Notes: generated from the letters alone by a model not told the origin. A DNA stretch of 64,000 nucleotides from Pedobacter nyackensis (GCF_900176505.1 NZ_FWYB01000003.1:186001-250000), one strand, 5' to 3'; numbered from the stretch's first letter, positions 9,907-18,932 are shown. Numbers and translations: made by a program.

Positions 9907-10563
9907 TCAGGGATTACTATTGTTGTTAACTCTGGTAACATGTAATGCCCGGGTATTTCCTCTGATAGATTTTATTTTGCCGCGCAATGCGTCATTATCA
10001 AAAGTGTTATACCAGCTTATCTTTATTGGGCCGACGGATTTCAAAGTTCCTTTGGAATCATGTATGTCAAAGCTGTTGTTGTATTTGATGTCAATATTCC
10101 CGATAGATTTTAGTGTACCGTTAATATCATGAATGTCAAAATTGTTATTGTATTTGAAGGCTATCTTTCCAATTGACTTTAAGCGTCCTTTTTTGTCATG
10201 AATATCAAAATTGCTGTAATAATCGAATGGAATTCCATCTATTGATTTTATTTTTCCGGACTTGGCACTGTCAAAATTATCATAATAAGTGACATCTAAG
10301 TCGCCGATTTTTTTTCCTCCATTGACAGCGTTGTCTTCAAAGTCGTCCCAATAGTTTGGGACGCTTCTTTTTAGAGGTTCAACAAAGCAAATTTTGCCCT
10401 CAGGATCTATTCCAATAATGAAGTTGTTAAAAGTAAGTTCTATTTCCTGTATACCCTTTTTATAATCTTCAATCATAAAATTAGTGCGGATAATTTCCTG
10501 TGTTTTACCGGCCAACCCAATGCATAGCATTAAGCTGAGAATAAGTAGTTTCTTGTAATTCAT
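9907..10563 (-). CDS. Secreted protein of unknown function with five ~23-residue repeats
   Basis: A 218-residue protein with a signal peptide (MNYKKLLILSLMLCIGLAGKTQ). From about residue 85 the body is a run of five units with the pattern G-x-I-x-[FIV]-x-Y-x-x-x-F-D-I-x-D-x-x-G-x-[LI]-K-S-[IV]. The best preserved unit is GNIDIKYNNSFDIHDSKGTL. The period is 22-23 residues. Short strands alternating with Gly turns suggest a beta-meander or solenoid. I do not recognise the family. Between 9519 and this gene lies only the metH leader. The gene stands alone on the minus strand, and no function can be inferred from its neighbours. Confidence 0.75.
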   Translation of the reverse strand: MNYKKLLILSLMLCIGLAGKTQEIIRTNFMIEDYKKGIQEIELTFNNFIIGIDPEGKICFVEPLKRSVPNYWDDFEDNAVNGGKKIGDLDVTYYDNFDSAKSGKIKSIDGIPFDYYSNFDIHDKKGRLKSIGKIAFKYNNNFDIHDINGTLKSIGNIDIKYNNSFDIHDSKGTLKSVGPIKISWYNTFDNDALRGKIKSIRGNTRALHVTRVNNNSNP

Positions 10564-10701
10564 TTGTGTAGATGTGTTTTGTGGCAGTACCTAACGCTGC
10601 CGGTACTAATGTAATCGTTTTTAATATTGTGAAGTATTTACTGGTGTAACTATTTAGTTAGATAGAATAGGGGTTTGAGAACATAAAAAGACGATACAAA
10701 A

Positions 10702-10736
10702 GAAGCCCCCTGATTTTTAGGTCAGAGGGCTTCTTT
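10702..10736. terminator. Bidirectional terminator downstream of the Bax-inhibitor-1 gene
   Basis: Stem GAAGCCCCCTGA / TCAGAGGGCTTC with a short T-rich loop. It is followed by TTTT on the plus strand and by TTTTGT on the minus strand. It lies 20-50 bases past the stop of the leftward Bax-inhibitor-1 gene and probably serves that gene. Confidence 0.8.
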
Positions 10737-10754
10737 TATATAAGTCAGAAAGAA

Positions 10755-11504
10755 TTATCTTCTGTCGCCAAATATTCTTAATAAGTAAATGAAGATGTTT
10801 AGGAAGTCAAGATAAAGTGATAACGCACCCATAATAGCTAATTTCTTAGTATCTGCATCTTGCATAGTTGCACCACTTTCTTCAAGGCCAGCGCCTATTC
10901 TTTTCAGTTTCTGAACATCATAAGCAGTTAAAGCTGTAAAGATTGCGATACCGATGAAGGCCATAAACAGGCTAAAGTTTTCACTTTGAATGAACATGTT
11001 TACAACACTTGCAATAACCAAACCTACTACACCGATCATTAGGATAGGACCGAATTTACTTAAGTCTACATTGGTAGTATAGCCCATTACGGCCATAATA
11101 CCGAATATACCGGCTGCGCCAATAAAACAGCTCAATACTGAGCCTGAAGTGTAGGCTAATAAGATAAAGCTTAAACTAACCCCTGTTAATACAGAGTAAA
11201 GGATGAATACACCTAACAGTGCAGCGTAAGAAAGTCGGTTCAATCCGGCGCTCATCAGCATAACCAGACCAAGTGGTGCAAGCATAGCTACCCAGCCTAA
11301 CATACCCATTTTACCTGTTTCCTGATTGATCAGGTATGTCATCATTTCTGGAGTGCTTGACATGTAATAAGCTGCGAAACTTGAAATGCTAAGCGCTACA
11401 AACATCCATAAGAACACGTTTGCAAAGAATTTTTTGGCAACTTTACCCGTTATATCTTCTACAAATACAGACTGTTGCGACCAGTTTTGATTGTTGTTAT
11501 CCAT
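10755..11504 (-). CDS. Bax inhibitor-1 / YccA family membrane protein
   Basis: A 249-residue integral membrane protein with about seven hydrophobic segments after a polar N-terminus of about 30 residues. The C-terminal block LTAYDVQKLKRIG ... DTKKLAIMGALSLYLDFLNIFIYLLRIFG is the signature of the BI-1 (UPF0005, TMBIM) family. Family members are membrane proteins proposed to leak calcium or protons, and the bacterial ones (YccA) interact with the FtsH protease. The exact role here is not shown. It lies downstream of the 190-residue hypothetical gene and murQ on the same strand, with a terminator behind it. Confidence 0.92.
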   Translation of the reverse strand: MDNNNQNWSQQSVFVEDITGKVAKKFFANVFLWMFVALSISSFAAYYMSSTPEMMTYLINQETGKMGMLGWVAMLAPLGLVMLMSAGLNRLSYAALLGVFILYSVLTGVSLSFILLAYTSGSVLSCFIGAAGIFGIMAVMGYTTNVDLSKFGPILMIGVVGLVIASVVNMFIQSENFSLFMAFIGIAIFTALTAYDVQKLKRIGAGLEESGATMQDADTKKLAIMGALSLYLDFLNIFIYLLRIFGDRR

Positions 11505-11553
11505 TTGTTTTTAAATTTATTTAAAGGTATTAATTGTTTTGATTATACAAAAG

Positions 11554-12126
11554 CTATGCCCCGAGCCTTTTTGTCAGGGTTTCTTCAACTTTTTTAAAGA
11601 ATTGAAGGGGTTTTAAGGTGCGCCATGCCAAATCGTCAAGCTGTCCACCAAAGTTGATATAGTAATCAATATTGTTGCGTTTAAACTCATCAATGACGTG
11701 TTGCTGGAAATTAATGCCTGTAATCCAGCCATCATCAACTTCCTGAAACCATTCTTCGTAATAGCTGTCCTCTTCTGAAGAGTGGAAGTTGAGTACGTTT
11801 TCGCCAATAAGTATAAACTTATTGATGCCTTCGTCCATCATCATCTCCAGGATCTCGCGCTTTAAAAGCATAATGTCGTTTCCTATGGCATCATTCCACT
11901 CACCAATAAATTCAATGATGGTGAAATGTCGGTCGTAGTCCACATACAGCACCTTTAGGTATAAAGTTGCTGAGCCAAAGTCGTCCCACTGGGGATGAAT
12001 AAGAAAATTATACAGTTGTTTATCGAAGTAAAATTCTGAATACTCTGTGTTGTAAAAGGGCGAACGCTCATCTTCTGCCGCTATATAATCATCCCGCCAG
12101 AGATAATAAGGTTCAATTTCGTGCAT
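11554..12126 (-). CDS. Conserved hypothetical acidic protein
   Basis: A 190-residue cytosolic protein, rich in Asp, Glu, Tyr and Trp, with no signal peptide or membrane segment. It has an alternating strand/helix pattern (LYLKVLYVDYDRHFTIIEFIGEW, then LLKREILEMMMDEGINKFILIGENV). This suggests a compact alpha/beta fold, perhaps STAS-like, but no motif identifies a function. It lies 15 bases downstream of murQ and 49 bases upstream of the BI-1 gene on the same strand, so it is probably co-transcribed with murQ. I do not recognise the family. Confidence 0.8.
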   Translation of the reverse strand: MHEIEPYYLWRDDYIAAEDERSPFYNTEYSEFYFDKQLYNFLIHPQWDDFGSATLYLKVLYVDYDRHFTIIEFIGEWNDAIGNDIMLLKREILEMMMDEGINKFILIGENVLNFHSSEEDSYYEEWFQEVDDGWITGINFQQHVIDEFKRNNIDYYINFGGQLDDLAWRTLKPLQFFKKVEETLTKRLGA

Positions 12127-12141
12127 AGTCTGGATTTGTAA

Positions 12142-12951
12142 TTATAAATTTTGACCGGCTTCAACTGCTTTGCGAACGCTTCCGTAGCGTAACAGCAAAT
12201 CGGCAGCTTTATCGTAGTCGATGTTTAGTTCATGCATTACCATTTGCGTACCTCTGTCAACCAGTTTATCATTGGTTAACTGCATATCCACCATTTTATT
12301 GCCTCTTACTCTACCCAGTTTAATCATTACTGTAGTACTCAGCATATTTAAAACCAGTTTTTGTGCGGTTCCGGATTTCATACGTGTTGACCCTGTTAAA
12401 AACTCAGGTCCAACTACAACTTCTACCGGATAATCACTTTCCGCTGCGATAGGGCCGCCCTCGTTACACACAATACATCCTGTAAGGATCCCATTTTTGC
12501 GTGCGGTATTCAAGCCGCCGATCACATATGGTGTAGTGCCAGATGCGGCCAATCCGATTAAGCAATCTTTTTCATTGATGCTGTACTCCTGAAGGTCTAC
12601 CCAGGCTTGTGCCACATCATCCTCAGCATTTTCAACTGCTTTTCTGATGGCAATATCACCGCCGGCAATAATGCCTACCACCCAATCAAAGGGAACACCG
12701 AAGGTCGGTGGACATTCTGAAGCATCAACTACTCCTAAACGACCACTGGTGCCTGCTCCGATATAAAATAACCTTCCCCCCTTAGCCATGCGGTCGGCAA
12801 CAGCTGTTGCTAATTTTTCGATCTGAGGAATGACTTTCTCTACAGCCTGAGGGACAAGTTTGTCTTCCTCATTTATGTCCTTTAAGATCTCAAGCACAGA
12901 CATTTTGTCGATGTCATTGTACTTAGATTCTTGCTCGGTTATTCTTATCAT
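12142..12951 (-). CDS. murQ: N-acetylmuramic acid 6-phosphate etherase
   Basis: SIS-domain lyase that removes the lactyl ether from MurNAc-6-phosphate to give GlcNAc-6-phosphate, part of peptidoglycan recycling. Diagnostic blocks are IGAGTSGRLGVVDASECPPTF (about residues 64-84), LIGLAASGTTPYVIGGL, and GPEFLTGSTRMKSGTAQKLVLN, the MurQ signature. It is 269 residues against about 300 usual; the shortfall is mainly at the C-terminus, where the small helical tail seen in longer homologues is reduced. The MurNAc kinase or transporter usually near murQ is not in this window. Confidence 0.95.
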   Translation of the reverse strand: MIRITEQESKYNDIDKMSVLEILKDINEEDKLVPQAVEKVIPQIEKLATAVADRMAKGGRLFYIGAGTSGRLGVVDASECPPTFGVPFDWVVGIIAGGDIAIRKAVENAEDDVAQAWVDLQEYSINEKDCLIGLAASGTTPYVIGGLNTARKNGILTGCIVCNEGGPIAAESDYPVEVVVGPEFLTGSTRMKSGTAQKLVLNMLSTTVMIKLGRVRGNKMVDMQLTNDKLVDRGTQMVMHELNIDYDKAADLLLRYGSVRKAVEAGQNL

Positions 12952-13022
12952 GTTCTTTTTTTCTACGTGTGTAATGTTATAGGGTAAATAGAATTCTGGA
13001 ATAGATTTATAAAATTCGTTAT

Positions 13023-13041
13023 TTTCTTGTTAAACAAGAAA
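13023..13041. promoter_or_regulatory. Palindrome in the murQ / S41 protease divergent region
   Basis: TTTCTTGTT / AACAAGAAA with one central base lies midway between the two divergent genes. It is a possible operator, but the base composition is AT-rich, so chance cannot be excluded. Confidence 0.3.
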
Positions 13042-13071
13042 TATAAGCATAAAAACAGCATAATTTATTCA

Positions 13072-13079
13072 TAACTTTA
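13072..13079 (+). promoter_or_regulatory. Putative -7 element of the S41 protease gene
   Basis: TAACTTTA is a 7-of-8 match to the Bacteroidota -7 element TAnnTTTG. It lies 14 bases before the protease ATG, implying a very short 5' leader. No clear -33 TTTG was seen at the ideal distance. Confidence 0.35.
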
Positions 13080-13093
13080 CGCTGGAATTAGTC

Positions 13094-14674
13094 ATGAAGA
13101 AGAGCACCTGTCATAATCTTTTAATAGCGCTCACTTATTCAGTTACATTAATAGGTGGGATGTTTTTTGGTTACAAATTTTTGAAAGATCAGGGCTTTCA
13201 GTTTCAGCGACCTGTTCAGTTTGCCAGCAATGAGCATACGGAGAAAGTTGACGAAATTATCCATATCATCAACAGAAATTATGTAGATGATGTAAATGCC
13301 GACTCTCTAAACCATTTGCCTATAGACAGCCTGTTACATGAGCTGGATCCACATAGCATATATCTTCCGCCGGCTAAAGCCAATGAAATGACTGAAAACC
13401 TGGAAGGGAATTTTGAAGGTATAGGTATTGAATATTATATCCTTAAAGATACTTTGCTGGTAACCAACGTTGTAAAAGGTGGGCCTGCGCATATGGCGGG
13501 AATCAAGCAAGGCGATAAGATCTTAAAAATTGATACCCTTATGGTAAGCGGAAAAGCTTTGCCCAGGGAGCAAATGATCGGTCGGATCAGAGGTAGGAAG
13601 GGAACGGCAGTAAAGTTAACTATCGTTCATCCGAGAGATTCACAACAGGTGGTGTTTATTGTAAACCGTAGCCGGGTGAAAGTTAGCAGTATTGATGTTG
13701 CTTATTTATTAAACCCCGAAACAGCCTATATCAGAATCAGTAAGTTTGGAGCAGATACAGATAAAGATTTTATAGAAGCAATCAGAAGCCTTAAATCGAA
13801 GGGCATGAAAAAGCTGATACTGGATTTGAGAGATAATGGTGGTGGCTATCTGAACGCAGCAACAGGATTGGCTAATCAGATATTGGAAGAGAACAAGTTA
13901 ATCGTTTACACCGAAGGAAAACACGAACCCCGTACTGATTATACAAGTTCAGGTGGTGGTGAGTTTGAACAAGGGAAACTTGCTGTACTGATCAATGAGA
14001 ATTCGGCTTCGGCCAGTGAAATTCTTGCGGGTGCTGTACAGGATTGGGGTCGGGGTGTAATTATAGGTCGACGTTCTTTTGGAAAAGGTCTGGTGCAGGA
14101 ACAATTTCCTTTTGGTGATGGCTCTGCTTTAAATCTTACCATTGCCCGTTATTATACGCCATCCGGTAGAAGTATTCAGAAATCATATAAAAAGGGATAT
14201 ACGGCCTATAAGAATGAGATCGACGATCGTTTTAACGATGGTGAGCTGACTGGAGATAATGCTTCAGTAAAGGACACGCTAAAAAATAAGAACATTGTAA
14301 GGGGCGGAATACAGCCGGATGTATATGTTAAACTCGATACAGCTGGGTATAACAAGTTTTATAGCACGCTGGTTTCTAAGAAAATTCTGTTTGACTTTGT
14401 TTATGATGTGCTGGCCAACAGGTATAATCCGGTAATGCTGAACCAGAGTATAGCTTCATTTTCGATCACTGATACGGATTACAAAGATTTACTGAGGTAT
14501 GCCCAGAATAGGAATGTGGTTATAGATCAAAAGCAATTGAGCGTATCAAAATCACTTATATATAATGATGTTAAGCTGCTTTTGTATAAGTATCACTTAG
14601 GTGATGCCGGTTATTATAAGGCACTAAACCTAAGTGATCCTATGATTAAGCAGGCCGTTTCCAGCCTGCAATAG
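13094..14674 (+). CDS. S41 family C-terminal processing peptidase (CtpA/Prc type)
   Basis: A 526-residue envelope protease. An N-terminal signal anchor (ITLIGGMFF-like, residues 10-27) is followed by a PDZ domain (about 105-195, with VVKGGPAHMAGIKQGDKILKI) and a tail-specific protease domain. The catalytic Ser is in NENSASASEILAGAVQDW (Ser at about 306) and the Lys in RRSFGKGLVQ (Lys at about 331), matching the Ser-Lys dyad of CtpA. The family trims C-termini of periplasmic proteins. A helical C-terminal extension of about 150 residues follows. The gene is divergent from murQ and 7 bases from the convergent der stop. Confidence 0.93.
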   Translation: MKKSTCHNLLIALTYSVTLIGGMFFGYKFLKDQGFQFQRPVQFASNEHTEKVDEIIHIINRNYVDDVNADSLNHLPIDSLLHELDPHSIYLPPAKANEMTENLEGNFEGIGIEYYILKDTLLVTNVVKGGPAHMAGIKQGDKILKIDTLMVSGKALPREQMIGRIRGRKGTAVKLTIVHPRDSQQVVFIVNRSRVKVSSIDVAYLLNPETAYIRISKFGADTDKDFIEAIRSLKSKGMKKLILDLRDNGGGYLNAATGLANQILEENKLIVYTEGKHEPRTDYTSSGGGEFEQGKLAVLINENSASASEILAGAVQDWGRGVIIGRRSFGKGLVQEQFPFGDGSALNLTIARYYTPSGRSIQKSYKKGYTAYKNEIDDRFNDGELTGDNASVKDTLKNKNIVRGGIQPDVYVKLDTAGYNKFYSTLVSKKILFDFVYDVLANRYNPVMLNQSIASFSITDTDYKDLLRYAQNRNVVIDQKQLSVSKSLIYNDVKLLLYKYHLGDAGYYKALNLSDPMIKQAVSSLQ

Positions 14675-14681
14675 TTTTTTA

Positions 14682-15983
14682 TTACTTCTGTCTGAAGTAG
14701 ATTTGAATTGGCACTCCGCTAAAATCAAAGTGCTCACGTAGTTTATTCTCGATGAAACGTTTGTAAGGTTCCTTAATGTATTGAGGAAGGTTACAGAAGA
14801 AAGCAAACATTGGTGATGTGCCGTTAATTTGCGTAATGTATTTAATCTTGATGTACTTACCTTTTAATGCAGGGGGTGGGTATTTTTCGATAATTGGCAA
14901 CATTACATCATTTAATTTTGATGTAGGGATTTTCTTGCCCCTGTTTTTGTATACCTCCAATGCTGTTTCAATTGCCTGGAATATACGTTGTTTGTTTATC
15001 GCCGAAGTAAAGATGATAGGAATATCGGTAAACGGTTGTAATTTCTGGCGGATCTGCTCTTCGAAAACATTTACTGTTTTGCTGTTCTTTTCTACCAAAT
15101 CCCACTTGTTCACCAAAATCACGATACCTTTTTTGTTCTTTTCAGCAAGGTGGAAAATGTTCACATCCTGTGATTCCAAACCTTCCATTGCATCGATCAT
15201 CAAGACAACTACATCAGCTTCTTCAAGCGCCTTAATGGTACGCATAACAGAATAGAACTCGATGTTTTCTTTTACCTTGGTTTTCTTACGTAAACCTGCA
15301 GTGTCAATAAACATAAATTCGTGCCCGAATTGATTGTAGTGAATATGAATAGAATCCCTTGTTGTACCTGCGATAGGGGTTACAATGTTTCTTTCTTTCC
15401 CGATCAATGCGTTGATCAGAGATGATTTTCCAACATTTGGTCTACCTACGATAGTAAGCTTAGGTAATGTGTTTTCTTCTTCAGGAATATCTTCAAAGTG
15501 TTTGATCACTTCATCCAATAAATCTCCTGTTCCAGATCCGGTCATAGAAGATATAGGATGGATCTCTCCAAGGCCGAAGCCATAGAATACAGCTGCGTCG
15601 TTTTGTAATTGGGTATTGTCTACCTTATTTACAACAACAAATGCAGGTTTTTTACTGCGTCTAAGTAATTGTGCAATCTCATCGTCAAGATCGGTAATGC
15701 CTGTGGTCACATCAACCATAAATAGAAGCACAGTGGCTTCTTCTATGGCAATAACCACCTGTTCGCGGATCGCAGTTTCAAATACATCTTCCGAATTGGC
15801 TACATAGCCTCCGGTATCGATAACGGTAAACTGTTTGTCTGTCCACTCTGCTGAACCGTAGTGACGGTCGCGCGTTACCCCGCTGAAATCATCAACAATA
15901 GCTTTACGACTCTCAGTTAAGCGGTTAAAAAGGGTAGATTTGCCTACGTTAGGTCTTCCGACAATTGCAATAATATTTGCCAT
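14682..15983 (-). CDS. der: Ribosome biogenesis GTPase Der (EngA)
   Basis: An essential GTPase for 50S subunit assembly. It has two tandem GTPase domains, each with its own P-loop: [14 protein letters not shown] at the N-terminus and [15 protein letters not shown] at about residue 180. The G3 motifs are DTGGY and DTAGL, the G4 motifs NKVD and NKWD. A C-terminal KH-like domain ([39 protein letters not shown]) completes the family architecture. The start is placed at the [16 protein letters not shown] methionine because an 11-residue upstream extension would be atypical. It is 434 residues, normal for Der. Confidence 0.96.
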   Translation of the reverse strand: MANIIAIVGRPNVGKSTLFNRLTESRKAIVDDFSGVTRDRHYGSAEWTDKQFTVIDTGGYVANSEDVFETAIREQVVIAIEEATVLLFMVDVTTGITDLDDEIAQLLRRSKKPAFVVVNKVDNTQLQNDAAVFYGFGLGEIHPISSMTGSGTGDLLDEVIKHFEDIPEEENTLPKLTIVGRPNVGKSSLINALIGKERNIVTPIAGTTRDSIHIHYNQFGHEFMFIDTAGLRKKTKVKENIEFYSVMRTIKALEEADVVVLMIDAMEGLESQDVNIFHLAEKNKKGIVILVNKWDLVEKNSKTVNVFEEQIRQKLQPFTDIPIIFTSAINKQRIFQAIETALEVYKNRGKKIPTSKLNDVMLPIIEKYPPPALKGKYIKIKYITQINGTSPMFAFFCNLPQYIKEPYKRFIENKLREHFDFSGVPIQIYFRQK

Positions 15984-16074
15984 GGGTGTTTTATACGAAT
16001 ATTTTAAAAGCCACAAAGATACACAATCCCATTGATATGGTTGGTTTTAGTTTTCTGTGGACTAGGGTAGAGCA

Positions 16075-16121
16075 TAATTACGCTGGTTAATTGCTTCGAA
16101 TGCAATTAACCAGCGTAATTA
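16075..16121 (-). terminator. Long perfect hairpin after the thioredoxin gene
   Basis: A perfect 20-base inverted repeat (TAATTACGCTGGTTAATTGC and its complement) with a 7-base loop, starting 3 bases past the tlpA-like stop. Its position suggests a terminator for that gene. There is no strong U-tract beyond the stem's own TAATTA. The perfect match is longer than most terminators here. Confidence 0.65.
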
Positions 16122-16123
16122 AA

Positions 16124-16630
16124 TTATGATTTATACTTTTCTAAAAGTGCTTTTAGTACATCTTCAGTAAGCTTGTGATTTTCGAGTAGTGGGAAGCCTT
16201 CCCAAATGACCACACCTTTTGGATTGATAAGTATGATATGTGGGATGCCCTTAACTTTTAATTCAGTTTTCAATACTGCTTTGGTATCAATTGCTTCACT
16301 GTAGTTAATTTTTGGGTTTGCAAATTTTTCAACTGTTTCTGCTGGCTCATCTGATAAACCGATGATGGTCAGCTGATCACCAAATTTCTCATGAAAACTA
16401 TTTAAAGTAGGGATATATCCCCGGCATGGACCGCACCAGGTGGCCCAAAAGTCAATTAATACAAACTTTCCTTCCGTTTTTGGCTGAGCTGATACCCATT
16501 TCTCGACTACAAGCTCGGGTGCTTTTTGGTTGAGAATTGAGGATGCCCATAGCTTTTTATCGTTATTGGATTCCTGAGCAAAAGCAATGTTTGTGCTTAA
16601 AAGAGCAATAAATAAAAGTAGTTTTCTCAT
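16124..16630 (-). CDS. TlpA-like thioredoxin-fold protein, exported
   Basis: A periplasmic thiol-disulfide oxidoreductase of the TlpA/ResA type. The chosen start gives a clean signal peptide (MRKLLLFIALLSTNIAFAQ); an in-frame ATG 7 codons upstream would put charged residues in front of it. The redox motif WCGPC lies in LIDFWATWCGPCRGYIPTLN, and the cis-Pro block is VKGIPHIILINPKG. At 168 residues it is a single-domain form. The family keeps envelope cysteines reduced or helps cytochrome c maturation, but which substrate applies here is not shown. Era lies upstream on the same strand; a hairpin follows the stop. Confidence 0.92.
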   Translation of the reverse strand: MRKLLLFIALLSTNIAFAQESNNDKKLWASSILNQKAPELVVEKWVSAQPKTEGKFVLIDFWATWCGPCRGYIPTLNSFHEKFGDQLTIIGLSDEPAETVEKFANPKINYSEAIDTKAVLKTELKVKGIPHIILINPKGVVIWEGFPLLENHKLTEDVLKALLEKYKS

Positions 16631-16675
16631 GTTTTTATGTTTTACGAACAAGTTAGCAACAAAAAGAAAAATATA

Positions 16676-17551
16676 CTACTCGTAACCGAAGCTTTTAAGG
16701 TAGTTCTTTTTACTGCGCCAATCAGGGATAACTTTTACAAAGGTCTCGAGAAAAACTTTCTGATCCAGGAACTTCTCTATGTCTTTACGGGCTTCCATGC
16801 CTACTTTTTTCAAGCTGGCGCCGCCTTTACCAATAAGAATGTTCTTTTGAGAATCGCGCTCTACAATAATTTCTGCACTAATACGCGTGATGGTTTCTTC
16901 CTCTTTGTACGAAGTAATGATTACTTCAGTACTGTATGGAATCTCTTTCTGATAGTTGTTAAAGATCTTCTCGCGGATGATTTCAGAAACAAAGAATCTT
17001 TGATTACGATCTGTAAGATCTTCTTTATCATAGAAAGGAGCATGCTCCGGTAAGAACTCAAGTACCGTTTTCATGATCCCATCCAGATTATACTGGTGAA
17101 GAGCTGAGATCGCGAAGATGTGCTTTGGCTTTAATTGTTCTTGCCAGTAGGCGATTTTCTCTTCAACCTGTTCCTGCGTAGCATTATCAATTTTATTGAT
17201 CAGTACGATCATTGGGATGGTGGTATTGATGATCTTTTCTAATACATCGTTCTCATCATGTTGTTCATTAATATCTGTAACAAACAAAATCAGATCCGCA
17301 TCTGTAAGCGCTCCTTTTACAGAACTCATCATAGAATCTTGTAGTCCGTAACGCGGTTTTATGATGCCGGGCGTGTCAGAAAAAACTATTTGATAGCTCT
17401 CTTCGTTCACAATTCCTAAAATACGGTGACGTGTAGTCTGTGCTTTTGGAGTGATGATAGAAAGCTTTTCGCCCACCAGGGCATTCATTAAGGTTGATTT
17501 ACCCACATTGGGCTTACCTATGATACTTACAAAACCTGCTTTATGCGACAT
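16676..17551 (-). CDS. era: GTPase Era
   Basis: Ribosome-associated GTPase that binds the 3' end of 16S rRNA during 30S maturation. The GTPase domain has the P-loop [14 protein letters not shown], switch block TTRHRILGI, G3 DTPGI and G4 NKID. The C-terminal KH domain has IIVERDSQKNILIGKGGASLKKVGMEARKDIE, with the GxxG loop as IGKGG. The start MSHKAGFVSIIGKPNVGKS gives 291 residues, normal for Era; an upstream in-frame ATG would add 11 unsupported residues. The gene's 5' end faces the tRNA promoter on the other strand. Confidence 0.96.
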   Translation of the reverse strand: MSHKAGFVSIIGKPNVGKSTLMNALVGEKLSIITPKAQTTRHRILGIVNEESYQIVFSDTPGIIKPRYGLQDSMMSSVKGALTDADLILFVTDINEQHDENDVLEKIINTTIPMIVLINKIDNATQEQVEEKIAYWQEQLKPKHIFAISALHQYNLDGIMKTVLEFLPEHAPFYDKEDLTDRNQRFFVSEIIREKIFNNYQKEIPYSTEVIITSYKEEETITRISAEIIVERDSQKNILIGKGGASLKKVGMEARKDIEKFLDQKVFLETFVKVIPDWRSKKNYLKSFGYE

Positions 17552-17572
17552 TAAAATATTTTTTAAAATAAA

Positions 17573-17604
17573 TTTGCACCACAAAGAAACGAATTATATC
17601 TTTG
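17573..17604 (+). promoter_or_regulatory. Promoter of the tRNA-Met/tRNA-Glu unit
   Basis: TTTG (17573-17576), a spacer of exactly 20 bases, then TATCTTTG (17597-17604). This is a full match to the Bacteroidota -33/-7 consensus TTTG-N19-21-TAnnTTTG. The transcript would start at about 17611, some 50 bases before the initiator tRNA. Confidence 0.8.
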
Positions 17605-17662
17605 CATTCCAATTCGGAAGAAGAGTTAAGGATTTAACAAACACTAACGAAATTGTATATAG

Positions 17663-17738
<76 letters not shown>

Positions 17739-17779
17739 AAGTAAGGCATAAGCAGCAATGTGAGTCGCCATTACAAAAT

Positions 17780-17851
17780 GGCCCGTTCGTCTAGGGGTGA
17801 GGACGCCAGATTTTCATTCTGGAAACAGGGGTTCGATTCCCCTACGGGCTA
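17780..17851 (+). tRNA. tRNA-Glu (UUC)
   Basis: A 72-base cloverleaf with acceptor GGCCCGT / ACGGGCT, anticodon TTC in the loop TTTTCAT, and T arm AGGGGTTCGATTCCCCT. The 3' end continues ACAA, so CCA is not encoded and must be added after transcription, unlike the neighbouring initiator tRNA. Confidence 0.95.
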
Positions 17852-17852
17852 C

Positions 17853-17886
17853 AAACCCGCTTTACGATAAGTAGAGCGGGTTTTTG
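17853..17886 (+). terminator. Terminator of the tRNA unit
   Basis: AAACCCGCT / AGCGGGTTT stem directly behind tRNA-Glu, with a T run (GGGTTTTTGC) on the plus strand. This is a typical intrinsic terminator. Confidence 0.88.
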
Positions 17887-17942
17887 CTTTTAAAAAGAAA
17901 TTAAAACCGTCCAGGAAAAGCAGAATCGAATAGTTTTATGCC

Positions 17943-17977
17943 AAAAAAAACACCTGGTCTGCAAGCAGACTCAGGTG
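17943..17977 (-). terminator. Terminator of the susCD-phosphoesterase operon
   Basis: On the minus strand, CACCTGAGTCTGC / GCAGACCAGGTG (12 pairs, one bulge) is followed by TTTTTTTT. It lies 27 bases past the phosphoesterase stop, so it ends the whole leftward operon. Confidence 0.88.
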
Positions 17978-18003
17978 AGAATTTTATTTTTTATTGAAAA
18001 TGA

Positions 18004-18930
18004 TTAGAAATGATGTGGATGGTATTCATTCTCCACTGTTCCATCTGCATACATTTTGAGAATAGCATAGCCTGGAGGCGTCTCCAGGTAATATCCTGGT
18101 CCGGCCGACTCATTGTCTCCCTTTCCCCACCAGAAGCCGCTCATTGAACCATTGCAACAGTAGTGTACACCGTTATAGCTGGTATCATCGGATAAATGGT
18201 TGTGCCCACTCAGACAGATCTTTACTTTATCGCGGTGTTTGTAGAAAAGGTCTTTCAGTTTTTTGCAGTCTGAATGGCCTCCACCAACCAATACCTGGGT
18301 AGTTCCTAAAATAGGGTAGTGCGACATCAGTAGTGTTGGCGTACCGGCAGGTAGTTTTTTCAAATCTTCCTCAAGCCAGTTATATTGCTCGTCATCTAAT
18401 GAGACTTTACTGTTGTTACTATCTAATACGATGAAGTGCCAGTTTTTTTTAGAAAAGCTATAATAGCGATTAGGAATCTTTAAGCGCTTAACAACATAAT
18501 CTTTTCCATACATTTCATCAGTTTTGGCCGGAGCCTTCCACCACATATCATGGTTGCCAAGACAGCTGTGTAATTCGTATTTTTCTATAATCTTGGTACA
18601 GTCATCCCAAATGCCCCATTGTTGAGTAACCTGATCACGAACCACATTATCGTAAGAAGCATCCATGATTGAGTCGCCTCCATTTAGAAAGAAGTCTGGT
18701 TTGTGCTTACTGATAATGTGCTTTAAGCACTCCTTAAATCTTTCCGGTGCCTGTGAACCTGATGCGATATGTACATCAGTAATGTGTGCTACCGTTAGCA
18801 CTGCTTTTTTATCCTTTGACTTCGTCGGTTCTATAACTGACGAAGCTATTGTAGGTAGTGATCCAGTTAATACCGCTCCGGCGGATAATCCTATAGCCTT
18901 TAATAAAGACCTTCTTTTTATTTCTTTCAT
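18004..18930 (-). CDS. Tat-exported calcineurin-like metallophosphoesterase
   Basis: A 308-residue binuclear-metal phosphoesterase. The N-terminus KEIKRRSLLKAIGLSAGAVLTG carries a twin-arginine (RRSLLK) export signal and a hydrophobic stretch. The metal-binding motifs are in order: HITDVHI (DxH), NGGDSIMD (GDxxD), LGNHDMWW (GNHD), LLMSHYPIL (H), and LSGHNHLSDD (GHxH). It begins 2 bases after the susD stop, so the genes are co-transcribed and probably translationally coupled. The locus suggests release of phosphate from an organophosphate brought in by SusCD, but the substrate cannot be read from sequence. A C-terminal His pair (HPHHF) ends the protein. Confidence 0.93.
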   Translation of the reverse strand: MKEIKRRSLLKAIGLSAGAVLTGSLPTIASSVIEPTKSKDKKAVLTVAHITDVHIASGSQAPERFKECLKHIISKHKPDFFLNGGDSIMDASYDNVVRDQVTQQWGIWDDCTKIIEKYELHSCLGNHDMWWKAPAKTDEMYGKDYVVKRLKIPNRYYSFSKKNWHFIVLDSNNSKVSLDDEQYNWLEEDLKKLPAGTPTLLMSHYPILGTTQVLVGGGHSDCKKLKDLFYKHRDKVKICLSGHNHLSDDTSYNGVHYCCNGSMSGFWWGKGDNESAGPGYYLETPPGYAILKMYADGTVENEYHPHHF

Positions 18931-18932
18931 AT

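Noticed and set aside
14818..15255. 145-codon plus-strand frame opposite der
   Set aside because: It is an antisense shadow of the second GTPase domain; low-complexity hydrophobic runs come from reverse-complemented conserved codons.
16637..17053. 138-codon plus-strand frame opposite era
   Set aside because: It lies entirely across the conserved KH region of era and the start of its upstream neighbour, with no recognisable motif.
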